From Kamptonema formosum PCC 6407 (lineage in GTDB: Bacteria > Cyanobacteriota > Cyanobacteriia > Cyanobacteriales > Microcoleaceae), in assembly GCF_000332155.1 (NCBI RefSeq), contig NZ_KB235898.1, positions 141,674 to 205,673 on the forward strand: DNA of 64,000 bases, read 5' to 3'. The notes below the pieces were generated by a model. The model searched no databases. It saw only the letters and a program-made list of their open reading frames with translations, and was not told the DNA's origin. Shown in pieces: positions 1 through 10,119 of the stretch; within the stretch, counting starts at the first letter, position 1, and the number at the start of each line of letters is the position of its first letter. A program made the position numbers and the translations under genes.

Positions 1-3000
1 TTTGGATAATAGTATCTGGAGCCGCCCAGACTTTTACATCGGTGGGGGTAATAATTAATGATATTTGCTGTTGAGTAGCGATCGCCTGAATACCATCGAC
101 TGCTTGCTGTATCAAATCTGCTGCTTTGCAAACAGTTTTCTCCAAAACTGCCCGCCCGGAGTCTATGCGCTCCAAATCTAAAATATCATTAACCAGGTTC
201 ACCAAACGATGAGTATCGAGGAGGGCAATTTCAATCATGCGTCGAGCTTTTTCTGGTTTGCGATCGTAAACCCCTGTTTTTATTAGTCCCAATGACATTT
301 GAATTCCTGTCAAAGGAGTGCGAAGTTCGTGGCTAACAATGCCAATAAACTCATTTTTAATGTGTTCGAGCTTTTGTCGTTCGGTGATATCTTCCCCAAT
401 ACTGATCGTGCCAATGATGTTTTCATCTACATCTTGCAGCATGGTATTGTTCCAAGCAATGACTCGTTCTTCACCAGATTTGGTCAAGATTAAATTTTGA
501 TAATAGGGATGATAATTATGGGTTAAAACTTCCGAAAAAACAACTTGAAGCGCTTGTTGCTGATCGTGGGGTAAGAAGTTTTCAAACCAATTTTTTCCTA
601 AAACTTCTGCTTGAGTATATCCTGTGAGTTTTAAGAAGAAAGGATTAACATAGTTGACATTTCCCCATCGATCGAGTCCGACAACGATTAACTGCACGTT
701 ATCCAAGAGCGATCGCCAGCGTCGTTCGGCTTCTCGGATCGTGGCTTCAGCTTGCTGGCGTTCTTGTAGTTCGATCTGAAGTTGTCCGTAGAGTTCGGAT
801 TGTTGGATAGCGATCGACAATTGGCTAGTAATCTGTTCGAGTAATTCTATTTCCCAGGATTGCCAATTACGAGGTGCAGTATTTTGATAGATGATTAATA
901 ATCCCCAGAGTAATTCTCCCGAAAATATCGGGACTGCTATATATGCTTGGGCTTGAAACTGTTGCAAAAGTTGGATATGACAGTCATGAAGTCCAGCCCC
1001 ACCAATATCTGTAATTACAAAGGTTTCATGATTGCGGAAACGACCGCCTTGGGTTTCTTCCAGATAGACATCTTCACAAACTTTTTTAATATCGCGTCCG
1101 ATCATTTTTACCCAATTCTCACCAACTGACTCGACGACAAAATCACCACTCCAATCAGGATTAAAGCGGTAAATAGCAGTGCGATCGGTTTGTAATGTCT
1201 GCCTAACTTCAGTAACAGTAGTATTCAGAATGACATTGATATCTAAAGATTGGCGAATCCCTTGAGTAATACTCCAGAGCAAATTTTCCTTTCTAGATTT
1301 CTGTAGTGAAGCTGCTTCCGCGTCTTGTCTAATTTCTTCGAGGTGCTTCGCTAAGGTGATATCTTGATGAACTGCTACCAGCACATCCCCGTACTCGGAA
1401 TGCTTGAATACAGAACAAGTCGCACTGCACCAAAATGGCGTACCATCTTTCTTGACATTTTGGACTTCATAGCTGAATTCATGGTTTTGTAAAACGGCAG
1501 TCCGAATGGCTTGATTTACCTCTTGAGCACTTACCGATTCGCTATTATAGTTCACAATCGAAACGTGCTGACCGTTGAGTTCACCCAGATCGTAACCAAA
1601 CATCTGCTCAAATTTAGGATTGGCATAGACAATCACTCCATTATCGGCTCTCACTAAGCAAATGCCTTCGGCCATATTACGGGTAATAACAGCCTGAAGC
1701 TCTAACATTTGTTCGGCTTGTTTGAGCTGAGTTAGATCGCGCAGACTGACGATAACGCCGGAAATATTTTCACCCGCATCATATAAAGGCGTATAGGTAA
1801 CGTTCAAAAATTGCGGGACTAAATTAGGATAGTCAAACCATCTTTCATACTGAATTTTTTCTCCCGCCAAACATCGGTCTAAGCGAGGTTGAATGAAGTT
1901 ATCAAACAATTCTTCTCCTAGTATATTTCTGAGTGAATTGCCGATAACTTCGCTTTCAGATTTGTTGCACCAAGTCAAATAAGCTGGATTCGCGATCTGA
2001 TAAATATATTCGCGATTCATCATCGCAATTCCATCGGTTGTGTTGGAAATTATCCGCTGATATTGTTGGAGAATTTCTTCAGCAAGTTTGCGTTCAGTGA
2101 TATTTTCGACAATATAGGAAAATCTGGGATATTCACTAGGGCTGATTGTAATTGGGCAAACAGTTCCTGATAACCAGCACTCACCATCATTGGTAGGGTG
2201 AAGATATTCAAACCGAACTGGGGCTTGAGTGCGTTGAGCCTCTCGGTAGTAGGAAATCCAACGATTGATCGTAGCTGGTGATGTGCCTAAGCTACTAGAA
2301 AACTGATTTTGCATCCCGGCGGTGGTATTGTGGAAAAACTGAGCCGCCGCCCAATTATCGGCAATGTGGAGAATATCTCCGTCATGTAGCTCAACTATGC
2401 CCATCGGTACAACCGCACTATTAAAGAAACTCCGTAAGGTTGATTCACTCTGCTGCAAAAGTTTCGCCGCTTCTTTGCGATCGCTGATATCATTGTTAAT
2501 TTCCAAGACCTTAATTAGTCTACCCAGATCGTCTTTTTGGGCAACCCAACGGCTAGATACTGCGATCGGGGAATTGTCCCGACTATAATGAATCAGTTCA
2601 CCTTCCCAGTAGCCTGTGGCGAGGAGTTGAGCTTCAATTACGTTCAACGGCTGAGGAAACTCAGTTTTCAATAAAGCTTTGATTTCTTGCCCAAAGGCTT
2701 CGGCTTTTGTCCAGCCATACATCAACTCGGCTCCATGATTCCAAAAGGTAATTATGGAGTTGATATCCCAGCTAATAATGCCATCATGAGCTAAATCTAG
2801 TAGCTGTGCTTGTTCTTCTAGCAGTTGATAGGCGCGATCTTTTTCTAGTAAAGTAATTAACAGGCGATCGTTTAATTTGGTTAGTTCTACGGTTCGTTCT
2901 ATTACTCTTTGTTCCAGGGCGTTATTTAGTTCTTTTAAGGCAATTTGTGCCTGTTTGCGTTCGGTAATATCTCGACAAGCACAGAATCGCATTATTTCCC

Positions 3001-4564
3001 CTTGCCATTCCAAGATGTTAGTACCGATCTCTACATCATAGATTGAGCCATCTTGTCGTCGGTGCCGAGTTTCAAATACTCCACTGGTAAAGCTGGTGTC
3101 AGTTAGGAATTTCTGAACTTCGTCAAAAGTGAAATGAGCATCCCAGTCAAAAACGTTGAGGCTTAATGTTTTTTCTGGCGTGTAACCTAACATTTCAGAA
3201 AATCGGGGATTTGCCTCTAATACCTTTCCTTCTCTGTCTAAAATCACGATGCCATCAAAGGAGGTATTAAAAACAGTCTGGATGCGGAGAGATTCTGTTT
3301 TTACTTGCTCAAATAGATCGGCTTTTTGGATGGCAATACTAGCTTGTGCAGACAACTGGCGTAGTAATTCTATTTCGGAAGTTTGCCATTCGCGGGGCGC
3401 GGCACAGTGATGAACAACTAGCAATCCCCAGAGATTTTTACCTTGCAGAATTGGTACAACTAGATTGGCCCTAACTTGGAAAGCTGCCAGCATTTCCCGA
3501 TGACATGGTGAAATTTGGGCAGTGTAAATATCTGATTTGGCAGTAACTAAGCCTTGCTGAAAGGGTTCAATATATTCTTTGCCAATACAAGGATCGTGGG
3601 AATGGTTAGATGAGATCGCGTTCCAGGGGGGATTGACCGATTCTACGAGAATTTTTCCGCCATAGTCGGCATCAGTTTTAAAGATCAGAGCGCGATCGCA
3701 TTGCAAAAACTGGCGCACTTCCTCTACAGTTGTTTGCAGAATGTCTTCTAAATTCAGGGATTGGCGAATGCGCTGGGTCATTTCCATCAACAGCCGTTGT
3801 TGCTCGAATTGCTGATGCAGCAAGATTTCTGATTGCTTGCGATCGTCAATATTGACGAGCGTGCCAGCAATTCGCACAGCTTTACCTGTTTCGTCATCAA
3901 AGCCGTGTCCTCTACCCTCAACCCAGTGAATGCTGCCATCTGGCCAAATTAGGCGAAATTCATGCTGATAAACGCTTTTTGTTTGCAAAGCTTGCTGCCT
4001 TGCCTGATTTAAGCCTTCGCGATCGTGGGGATGAAGCCTAGCGTCAAAGGTTTCGTATTTACCATCAAAAGTACCGTCAGCTAATCCAAATAAATGTTCG
4101 GTTTCTGGCGACCAAGTAATTTCTCCTGTCACCATATTCCAATCCCACATCCCCATCCGCGCCGCCGACAGCGCCATCCGCAGTTGTTCCCTATTTTCCT
4201 GAATTAATTGCTGATTGAGTCTGGCAATTTTCTGTCTATTTTCTTTAAGATTGCTGGTAAATAGGTTAATGGTTAAGGCAACTACTACGAAAAAACTTAA
4301 TTGCACTAAATCCAGTGCTGTATTTAGCAGGAAAAATTGATAGCGAGGCTCAATCAAGAAATAATCGAGCGCTAGTGTGGAAAGCACAACTGTCACCACT
4401 CCCGGCTGAAAACCGCCAAACCAGGTACTAAAAATAATGGCAATATAGAAAAACACCCCAATTGTCCGAGGCATTAGGGGTTCTAGCCAGAGGGTAAGCA
4501 GAAGGGCAATGGCGGTTGAGGCTATGGCTAGGCTGTAGGGTAAAAATCGCCGAGATATCTTCAT
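1..4564 (-). CDS. Multi-PAS/GAF membrane sensor histidine kinase (partial, 3' end outside window)
   Basis: About 1,521 codons are visible; the ATPase domain lies beyond the left edge. Reading from the ATG at 4564, residues 1-105 form several hydrophobic helices of the KdpD/DUF4118 type. Then come PAS (about 131-241), GAF (245-415), four or five further PAS domains to about 1073, GAF (about 1088-1258), PAS (1276-1395) and HisKA. The phospho-acceptor sits in the motif SHELRTPL, His about residue 1412 (codon 329-331). Both GAF domains end with the WGLL motif of cyanobacterial GAFs, but I see no bilin-type Cys-His. The gene is transcribed away from the receiver protein and faces the same way as the multi-receiver regulator next door, so the three may form one phosphorelay; that is inference from position only. 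Ligands cannot be told from sequence. Confidence 0.9.
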   Translation of the reverse strand, partial: MKISRRFLPYSLAIASTAIALLLTLWLEPLMPRTIGVFFYIAIIFSTWFGGFQPGVVTVVLSTLALDYFLIEPRYQFFLLNTALDLVQLSFFVVVALTINLFTSNLKENRQKIARLNQQLIQENREQLRMALSAARMGMWDWNMVTGEITWSPETEHLFGLADGTFDGKYETFDARLHPHDREGLNQARQQALQTKSVYQHEFRLIWPDGSIHWVEGRGHGFDDETGKAVRIAGTLVNIDDRKQSEILLHQQFEQQRLLMEMTQRIRQSLNLEDILQTTVEEVRQFLQCDRALIFKTDADYGGKILVESVNPPWNAISSNHSHDPCIGKEYIEPFQQGLVTAKSDIYTAQISPCHREMLAAFQVRANLVVPILQGKNLWGLLVVHHCAAPREWQTSEIELLRQLSAQASIAIQKADLFEQVKTESLRIQTVFNTSFDGIVILDREGKVLEANPRFSEMLGYTPEKTLSLNVFDWDAHFTFDEVQKFLTDTSFTSGVFETRHRRQDGSIYDVEIGTNILEWQGEIMRFCACRDITERKQAQIALKELNNALEQRVIERTVELTKLNDRLLITLLEKDRAYQLLEEQAQLLDLAHDGIISWDINSIITFWNHGAELMYGWTKAEAFGQEIKALLKTEFPQPLNVIEAQLLATGYWEGELIHYSRDNSPIAVSSRWVAQKDDLGRLIKVLEINNDISDRKEAAKLLQQSESTLRSFFNSAVVPMGIVELHDGDILHIADNWAAAQFFHNTTAGMQNQFSSSLGTSPATINRWISYYREAQRTQAPVRFEYLHPTNDGECWLSGTVCPITISPSEYPRFSYIVENITERKLAEEILQQYQRIISNTTDGIAMMNREYIYQIANPAYLTWCNKSESEVIGNSLRNILGEELFDNFIQPRLDRCLAGEKIQYERWFDYPNLVPQFLNVTYTPLYDAGENISGVIVSLRDLTQLKQAEQMLELQAVITRNMAEGICLVRADNGVIVYANPKFEQMFGYDLGELNGQHVSIVNYNSESVSAQEVNQAIRTAVLQNHEFSYEVQNVKKDGTPFWCSATCSVFKHSEYGDVLVAVHQDITLAKHLEEIRQDAEAASLQKSRKENLLWSITQGIRQSLDINVILNTTVTEVRQTLQTDRTAIYRFNPDWSGDFVVESVGENWVKMIGRDIKKVCEDVYLEETQGGRFRNHETFVITDIGGAGLHDCHIQLLQQFQAQAYIAVPIFSGELLWGLLIIYQNTAPRNWQSWEIELLEQITSQLSIAIQQSELYGQLQIELQERQQAEATIREAERRWRSLLDNVQLIVVGLDRWGNVNYVNPFFLKLTGYTQAEVLGKNWFENFLPHDQQQALQVVFSEVLTHNYHPYYQNLILTKSGEERVIAWNNTMLQDVDENIIGTISIGEDITERQKLEHIKNEFIGIVSHELRTPLTGIQMSLGLIKTGVYDRKPEKARRMIEIALLDTHRLVNLVNDILDLERIDSGRAVLEKTVCKAADLIQQAVDGIQAIATQQQISLIITPTDVKVWAAPDTIIQ

Positions 4565-4677
4565 AAATTCCTCTTTCTGACTCGGTTGGCGATAATTTTT
4601 TTTTCTTTACTAATTCTTTACTTTGTTGTGGTTATATTACATCACGGTTTAATTTTCTTTAAATAGGTGGTGTAAAT

Positions 4678-5010
4678 ATGTCATCAACACAAGTTTTGTT
4701 TATTCATAATCATATAACCTTTGCGGAAATTGTACAAGCGGGATTTGCCGAGATAGATGATTGGCATATATCTACAGCTAGTTCACTTAAGTCAATGCTA
4801 ATAAAAATTAGCCAAAATACTCCCGATCTGATTATTTTAGATTTTGAACATCCTGAAATGAATGCAGTAGAAATCTTAACGATGATTAGAAACTATCTAT
4901 CTTGTCATGCTCCCGTGGTAATTTTTGTCACCCACCTTTTAAGCGAACAAGAAGAAAATATCTTAACTAACTTAGAGGTTTTAAAGATTGTATATAAACA
5001 ACCAACCTAA
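4678..5010 (+). CDS. Small degenerate receiver-domain protein
   Basis: A 110-aa protein with a CheY-like fold: beta-1 VLFIHN, phospho-acceptor region IILDFE, a Thr in FVTH and a Lys in VYKQP. The acidic pair that binds Mg in normal receivers is replaced by His-Asn-His, and the protein stops right after the beta-5 Lys, so alpha-5 is missing. It may therefore be a poorly phosphorylated or pseudo-receiver. An AGGTGG Shine-Dalgarno lies 8-10 bases before the ATG. It is divergent from the large histidine kinase and ends 7 bases before the stop of the convergent multi-receiver regulator. A role as partner of these two genes is likely but inferred. Confidence 0.7.
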   Translation: MSSTQVLFIHNHITFAEIVQAGFAEIDDWHISTASSLKSMLIKISQNTPDLIILDFEHPEMNAVEILTMIRNYLSCHAPVVIFVTHLLSEQEENILTNLEVLKIVYKQPT

Positions 5011-5017
5011 CTAATTA

Positions 5018-6880
5018 TCACAATCGAGAGCGCTCCATCCTACTAATTACCCGTGTCACGAGTTCAGGCCCCAACACAGGTTTACTGATGAAATCATCAG
5101 CTCCAGCAATAAAAGCTTTTTGCAAAGATTCTGGATCGGTATGCGCTGTCACCACCAAAATTGGTAAGTTTTCCCATTGGATATCCTGTCGCACAACCTG
5201 ACACAATTCTAAACCATTAATGAATGGCATTTCTATATCTAAAACTACCAAGTCAGGTTTAGTGCTAATTAAAACTTCCCAAAATTGCTGGGGTTCTGTG
5301 AGAGTTATTACTTCGATCGCCCAAGGAGTTAGAAAGTCAGATAATCTAGCCAGCATTAAAACGTCATCATCTACAATTAAGACTTTAGCCTTTAAAGTTT
5401 TAGGTTGAGGTAAAACACGAGATATTGCGTCAAAAATTTGCTTAGTAGTAGCAGGTTTGTGCAAAAATTGTCTAGCTCCTAAGCGCGATACTGCCAAACG
5501 ATCGGCTAGGCTATCTCGTCCTGTAAAGACAATTATCGGCAGGTGGGGCGATCGCTTAGTTACTTCTTGCAGCAGCGTCAATCCATCTTCCTCCGTCTCT
5601 GCAAAGCTTAAGTCTAGTAACATCACATCCGGCATTGATAAAGCTAGAAGCGCTCTAGCATTGGTAAGATTAGAAGCAATTTTAATGCGTAATCCCCAAG
5701 CTTCTGACTCTGCTTTTAAGCGCTCTGTTAAGACAATATCATCATCAACTACTAACAGCCGCTGAGATAAAAAGGTAGGTGTTGATGGAGCTATTAAAGT
5801 AACTGAAGGTTTGGTTATTTCCTGCTGTAATGCTGTCACCAATTCCGAGAATTTGGTAATATTTTCCCCAGACAAAGGACTGTTGTTCATTAGTAAATGT
5901 TCTGCGGAACGTGCCAGTTTAGATCCTTCTTGATACCCAAAAGATCCCATAGATCCTGCTAATTTATGAGCTTCATTCTTAGCCGCTTCCTGTAAATGGT
6001 TTTCTATATTTCCTGCTAATAATGAATTCTTTGCCTGTTCTAATATGGCAATTTGTTCATTGAATACTTCTCGAAAGCGCTCGAAGATTTTGTCTGTATT
6101 TTGTCGATTTTCACTACCAAATTGATGCTCTTTTGTGCTATCATTTTCAGGCTTGGTAGCATTAGATGGCACTGCTTTAGGCTGGGATTTCAGTCGATAG
6201 CCCATGCCATAAACTGTTTCGATGATTTCTTCACTTAAGCCGCCTGCCTTGAGTTTCTTTCGGACATCTTTAATATGAGTGATAATGGCGCGATCGGTTG
6301 GTGCGTCCTCCAATCCCCACAGACGATCTAAAATGGCACTGCGGCTAAAGATGCGATCGGGATTTCGCAGGAATAATTCGAGCAGATTATATTCTGTCGC
6401 TGTCAGTGAAATGATTTGTTTATCAAATGTTACTCGACCCGAATCTAAGTCTAAACAAAGATTTCCCCAAGTCAAGGTATTAGCTAATAAATTCTGAGCA
6501 GAATCTCTAGGGGAAAGCGCTTGACTGCGCCGTAATAATGTTCGTATCCTGGCTAGTAATACTTCAGTAGCACAAGGTTTGCTGATGTAATCATCGGCTC
6601 CCGCATCGAACCCTGCTACGACATCGGCATCTGAATCGTTGGCTGTTAGTAACAGGATGGGTTTGCGGTAGCCTTGCGATCGCAGTTGGCGGCATAGACT
6701 AATTCCATCAAGTTTGGGAACCTGCACGTCTAGCAAAATTAGGTCATACTCTATTGCGGTTGCCAATTCGAGGCCCGCTTGTCCATCACTCGCCAGATCG
6801 ATCGCGTAGTGATTGACTCCTAACACTTTTGCCAGTGTTGCACTCAACAATCTATCATCATCTACTAGCAGAATTTTCAT
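5018..6880 (-). CDS. Hybrid response regulator REC-wHTH-HPt-REC-REC
   Basis: A 620-aa cytoplasmic regulator. REC1 (1-118) has VDDD, phospho-Asp D51 and K101. An OmpR-type winged helix (about 132-232) ends in the usual YGMGYRL. An HPt domain (about 263-350) carries NEAHKLAGSMG with His305. REC2 (373-490) has VVDDD and D423, and REC3 (499-618) has IVDDD, D548 and K600. One chain therefore holds the DNA-binding output, the phosphotransfer His and three receivers, an arrangement known from cyanobacteria. The histidine kinase at the left edge is the obvious candidate donor; this is inference. The ATG at 6880 begins directly with the first receiver beta strand, so the start is well supported. Target genes are unknown. 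Confidence 0.93.
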   Translation of the reverse strand: MKILLVDDDRLLSATLAKVLGVNHYAIDLASDGQAGLELATAIEYDLILLDVQVPKLDGISLCRQLRSQGYRKPILLLTANDSDADVVAGFDAGADDYISKPCATEVLLARIRTLLRRSQALSPRDSAQNLLANTLTWGNLCLDLDSGRVTFDKQIISLTATEYNLLELFLRNPDRIFSRSAILDRLWGLEDAPTDRAIITHIKDVRKKLKAGGLSEEIIETVYGMGYRLKSQPKAVPSNATKPENDSTKEHQFGSENRQNTDKIFERFREVFNEQIAILEQAKNSLLAGNIENHLQEAAKNEAHKLAGSMGSFGYQEGSKLARSAEHLLMNNSPLSGENITKFSELVTALQQEITKPSVTLIAPSTPTFLSQRLLVVDDDIVLTERLKAESEAWGLRIKIASNLTNARALLALSMPDVMLLDLSFAETEEDGLTLLQEVTKRSPHLPIIVFTGRDSLADRLAVSRLGARQFLHKPATTKQIFDAISRVLPQPKTLKAKVLIVDDDVLMLARLSDFLTPWAIEVITLTEPQQFWEVLISTKPDLVVLDIEMPFINGLELCQVVRQDIQWENLPILVVTAHTDPESLQKAFIAGADDFISKPVLGPELVTRVISRMERSRL

Positions 6881-6898
6881 CTTACCAATTACCGAAGA

Positions 6899-6968
6899 AG
6901 GGGCTAGGGGCTAGGGGAAGAGGGGGAGCGGGGGGGCGGGGGGGCAGGGGAGCGGGGGAGCAGGGGAG
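6899..6968. repeat. STRR heptad tract, GGGGAGC/GGGGCTA type
   Basis: Purine-rich tandem heptads (GGGGCTA, GGGGAGC, GGGGCAG variants) directly upstream of the multi-receiver regulator. They match the short tandemly repeated repetitive sequences known from filamentous cyanobacteria. The same units recur near 40.0, 57.2 and 63.9 kb. Confidence 0.85.
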
Positions 6969-6973
6969 ATGGG

Positions 6974-7101
6974 TAATTAGCAATTAGCAATTAGCAATTA
7001 GCAATTAGCAATTAGCAATTAGCCATTACCAATTAGCCATTACCAATTAGCGATTAGCCATTAGCGATTAGCCATTACCAATTACCAATTCCCAATTCCC
7101 A
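6974..7101. repeat. STRR heptad tract, TTAGCAA type
   Basis: About 18 tandem heptads, mainly ATTAGCA with later ATTAGCC and ATTACCA variants, fill the gap between the regulator and the hydrolase. Sequence drift increases towards the right end. The same unit recurs near 25.1, 41.8 and 50.6 kb. Confidence 0.9.
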
Positions 7102-7108
7102 AGAATCT

Positions 7109-7810
7109 CTAATGTAAATATTCTATCCAAGATGGTACGATCTCAGGTGAACCGTACCATTTCCCAGGCGATCGCGGTGAATGCCAAACGTCATCTAAAA
7201 CTAAATTTTCTGCACCTTCTAAATGTGCTGCGGCTACGGGAGTAATTCCATCTCCCCAAGTTTCTGCGATCCCAATTGTCAGTTTATAACTGTTATAAGC
7301 TAACCAGGTTTTAAAGCCACGCTTCCCAAAAACTGCCTTACCTGCAACGCAGACATAGCGAACATTTGGATGAAAAGCACCGGGATAGTGAATCTTGACA
7401 AAATCTAGATTTTTGCGAGTCCATCTTTCCTGACTGACGTGAGGCGTGCCCAAAGTAACCAGGGTATTTACAGAGGGGAAAGCGTTCCATAAACCAACGT
7501 CTTCGGCTACGTCTCCATGAATAGTATAGGGCTTTTCTCCGAGATATATCCGCGCAATCCAGCCGCCGGCTGAGTGACCGATGAGGTTAATCTGAGAGCT
7601 ATTATATTGTTGCAGGGCTTGCTTGACTGTGCGATCGAGCGATCGCAAAATGGGTATCATCGATCGCCCTCCTACTGTTGGCCACCAATCCCGTTGACTT
7701 AGGGGTACTATCAGAGTCGGGAAACCGCGATCGCGCAGAATTTTCTCTAATTGGCTATATTCCGAGGCAGCGGCGAAATATCCTGGTAAAATTACTGTTG
7801 GTAACGGCAT
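7109..7810 (-). CDS. Alpha/beta hydrolase (lipase-like)
   Basis: A 233-aa hydrolase of the triacylglycerol lipase/PGAP1-like kind. The nucleophile elbow is GHSAGG with Ser80; the oxyanion region is VILPGYF at the N-terminus; an Asp in WGDGITPV and a His in DDVWHSP are the likely remaining triad members. The reading frame stays open 24 codons upstream to 7882, but those codons fall in an intergenic palindromic repeat (GTAGGGTGG..), so the ATG at 7810, right before the first beta strand, is preferred. No signal peptide is visible. The substrate is unknown. Relatives are common single-copy genes in cyanobacteria. Confidence 0.85.
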   Translation of the reverse strand: MPLPTVILPGYFAAASEYSQLEKILRDRGFPTLIVPLSQRDWWPTVGGRSMIPILRSLDRTVKQALQQYNSSQINLIGHSAGGWIARIYLGEKPYTIHGDVAEDVGLWNAFPSVNTLVTLGTPHVSQERWTRKNLDFVKIHYPGAFHPNVRYVCVAGKAVFGKRGFKTWLAYNSYKLTIGIAETWGDGITPVAAAHLEGAENLVLDDVWHSPRSPGKWYGSPEIVPSWIEYLH

Positions 7811-7860
7811 TGTATATCTGAGATTTTTTCTATTATTAGTATAAGTTGAAACGTAGAAAT

Positions 7861-8002
7861 GTAGGGTGGCGCTCGCCGCCAAAAAGCTGATAATTCATAG
7901 CTAAATCCAATTAAAAATTAAAAGTTAAAAATTAAAAAGGAAATTAATTAAATTTTTAATTTTTAATTTTACGTTTTTAATTTTTGAGAGAGCGCCCACC
8001 TT
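7861..8002. repeat. MITE-like palindrome with GTAGGGTGG/CCACCTTAC ends
   Basis: The left end reads GTAGGGTGGCGCTCGCC and the right end GAGAGCGCCCACCTTAC, so the ends are imperfect inverted repeats. The interior is an AT-rich inverted repeat of AATTAAAAATT units. A second copy of the ends is at 14641-14711. Confidence 0.7.
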
Positions 8003-8034
8003 ACAATCTATAGTTTATGCTGACAGTAAAACCT

Positions 8035-10119
8035 TCAACATCGGATTTGGCTTTGTTGAATCTGTTCTAACAACTGCTCTTTAGTTTTAGCAGGTTTCTT
8101 ACAACTTAAAGCCTGACAAACTAATCCTACCACGCCCTCTGTTAGATTGCTTTCGCTCTTATAAACAGCAGTTGGCTGATATTGGGAAATCAAGCCGGAA
8201 ATTTCATCTCTGGTAGTACGAATCAAGGTACAATTTTGATACCAATCGAGCGCTGCAAACAGACTCGGACAAGCTTGAGGAGAATCCTGCATCACGCTAC
8301 TAAAAGCTTGCAAACCTTGCTCAGCGCGATCGAGATATTGCAAGTCTTCTGTTAGCAATGTTAGGCGTACAAGATTCGCGATCGCAACTCCATTCGCCGC
8401 TGGTGTTGCATTATCTGTATAACTGCGTTCCCGTACTAATAAATCTGCACTTGCATCACTCGCAGTATTGTAATAACCTCCTACCTCAATACTCCAAAGA
8501 AATTCGTCAAACTCCTCTTGTATTTTCACTGCTTTCTCTAACCAAACTTCAGGTTTGAGGTTAAAACTGTCAGGTTTTGTCTCCAACCAACCCTCAGATA
8601 CCTGATGCAAATCTAGCAGTGCTTTCAAAAACAAAGCATAATCTTCAGACTGCGCCATAACAGCCGATTTGCCGTCATAATTTAGTCGGTGAAAGCGTCC
8701 ATCAATCCATTGATTGTCTAAGATAAAATTAGCCGCTTTAGCGGCCAGTTCCAAGTATTCTGACTTGTGAAAAACAGCAGTGGCTCTAGCTAAACCAGAA
8801 ATCATTAAGCTATTCCAAGCTACAATCATCTTAGTATCAGTCACCGCTGGAATTCTACCCGGCCAATCATAACTTTTAGCTTCCTGATTGTTACGCGCGG
8901 GAGGAAAGACTTTTACACTTTCAGGAACAGCACCATAGCGAACTTTAAATAGTTTAGCTAAAGCAGTTTCCAGAGTAGAACTCAATTTACCAGGATGGCG
9001 GCGTTGCAAGACATTCTTCGCTTCAAAATTGCCCGTCTGCGTGACAGTAAACTGCTCTTGAAGTTCTCTAAATTCATCAGCTTCCAGCAAATTTTCTAAT
9101 TCGCTGTAACTCCAAACATAAAACGCTCCTTCCTCCGGTTCAGTCTCTTCGATATTGGTGAAATTGTCAGCATCTTGTGCAGCATAAAAATAACCAGCAG
9201 GTGCAATCATTTCCCTTTGCAACCACTCTACCGTCCCCGCAACTGCACGCTCAAAAGCTGGTTCTCTAACTCCTGCACTCCACAAATTAGCCAAATATTC
9301 AACGATTTGACCGTTATCATAGAGCATCTTTTCAAAGTGCGGTACAGTCCAAGTTCCGTCAACGGTATATCGGTGAAATCCGCCGGCAACGTGGTCATAA
9401 ATGCCACCTAAAGCTAAGTCTAAACCCCGCTGCGTGCAAACTTGCTGACTGTCAGATTTGCCTTCAAGATTAAACCGCATTCCGCGCAAAGCAGATTCAG
9501 AATAAGGCATCATTGGAAAACTAGGGCCATACTCGCGAGCGCTAATAATCGCAGTGCTAGTTTCTAAACCGCGTCGGAGTAATTTACCGCTTAACTTCTC
9601 CGTTCCAGACAGTGCCGCCGACTGCTGAAAATGTGCTAAAATCTCTTCTTTGAAAGCTTGCAACTTGCCTTTTTCCAGATCGTAAAAGCGGCGAATTGCG
9701 TGCAGAACTTCTAGAAAGCCAGGTCTTCCATAGCGGGGATAGACTGGGAAGTAAGTACCGCCGTAGAAGGGAATGCGATCGATGGGATCGAGAAAAATAT
9801 TCAGGGGCCAACCACCTTGACCAGTCATCATTTGTAACGCCTGCATATAGATGCTATCCAAGTCAGGACGTTCTTCGCGATCGACTTTAATGGGGATAAA
9901 ATGGGCGTTCATGTACTCTGCGATCGCAGCATTAGAAAATGCCTCATTTTCCATCACAGTACACCAGTGGCAACTAGAATAGCCCACAGAAAGAAAGATC
10001 GGCTTGTTTTCGCGGCTAGCTATTTCCAAGGCTTCATCGCACCAAGGCCACCAATCAATGGGATTTTCAGCGTGTTTGCGGAGGTAAAGACTTTGAGATT
10101 GGGCAAGACGATTAGTCAT
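8035..10119 (-). CDS. Thioredoxin-domain protein of the YyaL/SSP411 (DUF255) family
   Basis: A 694-aa protein covering the whole family length. The N-terminal thioredoxin-like domain contains the signature NPIDWWPW and the redox motif SSCHWC, followed by VDREERPD and GGWPLNIFL. The C-terminal part is a six-hairpin glycosidase-like (alpha/alpha toroid) region with HFEKMLYDN. Function in bacteria is not established; the family is often annotated as thioredoxin-domain or N-acylglucosamine-epimerase-like. The frame extends to an ATG at 10167, but MTNRLAQSQSLYL at 10119 is where family members begin, so I use that start. No operon partner is evident. Confidence 0.9.
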   Translation of the reverse strand: MTNRLAQSQSLYLRKHAENPIDWWPWCDEALEIASRENKPIFLSVGYSSCHWCTVMENEAFSNAAIAEYMNAHFIPIKVDREERPDLDSIYMQALQMMTGQGGWPLNIFLDPIDRIPFYGGTYFPVYPRYGRPGFLEVLHAIRRFYDLEKGKLQAFKEEILAHFQQSAALSGTEKLSGKLLRRGLETSTAIISAREYGPSFPMMPYSESALRGMRFNLEGKSDSQQVCTQRGLDLALGGIYDHVAGGFHRYTVDGTWTVPHFEKMLYDNGQIVEYLANLWSAGVREPAFERAVAGTVEWLQREMIAPAGYFYAAQDADNFTNIEETEPEEGAFYVWSYSELENLLEADEFRELQEQFTVTQTGNFEAKNVLQRRHPGKLSSTLETALAKLFKVRYGAVPESVKVFPPARNNQEAKSYDWPGRIPAVTDTKMIVAWNSLMISGLARATAVFHKSEYLELAAKAANFILDNQWIDGRFHRLNYDGKSAVMAQSEDYALFLKALLDLHQVSEGWLETKPDSFNLKPEVWLEKAVKIQEEFDEFLWSIEVGGYYNTASDASADLLVRERSYTDNATPAANGVAIANLVRLTLLTEDLQYLDRAEQGLQAFSSVMQDSPQACPSLFAALDWYQNCTLIRTTRDEISGLISQYQPTAVYKSESNLTEGVVGLVCQALSCKKPAKTKEQLLEQIQQSQIRC

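Noticed and set aside
6974..7101. Repeat array considered as CRISPR
   Set aside because: Units are seven bases in direct tandem without spacers, so it is an STRR tract.
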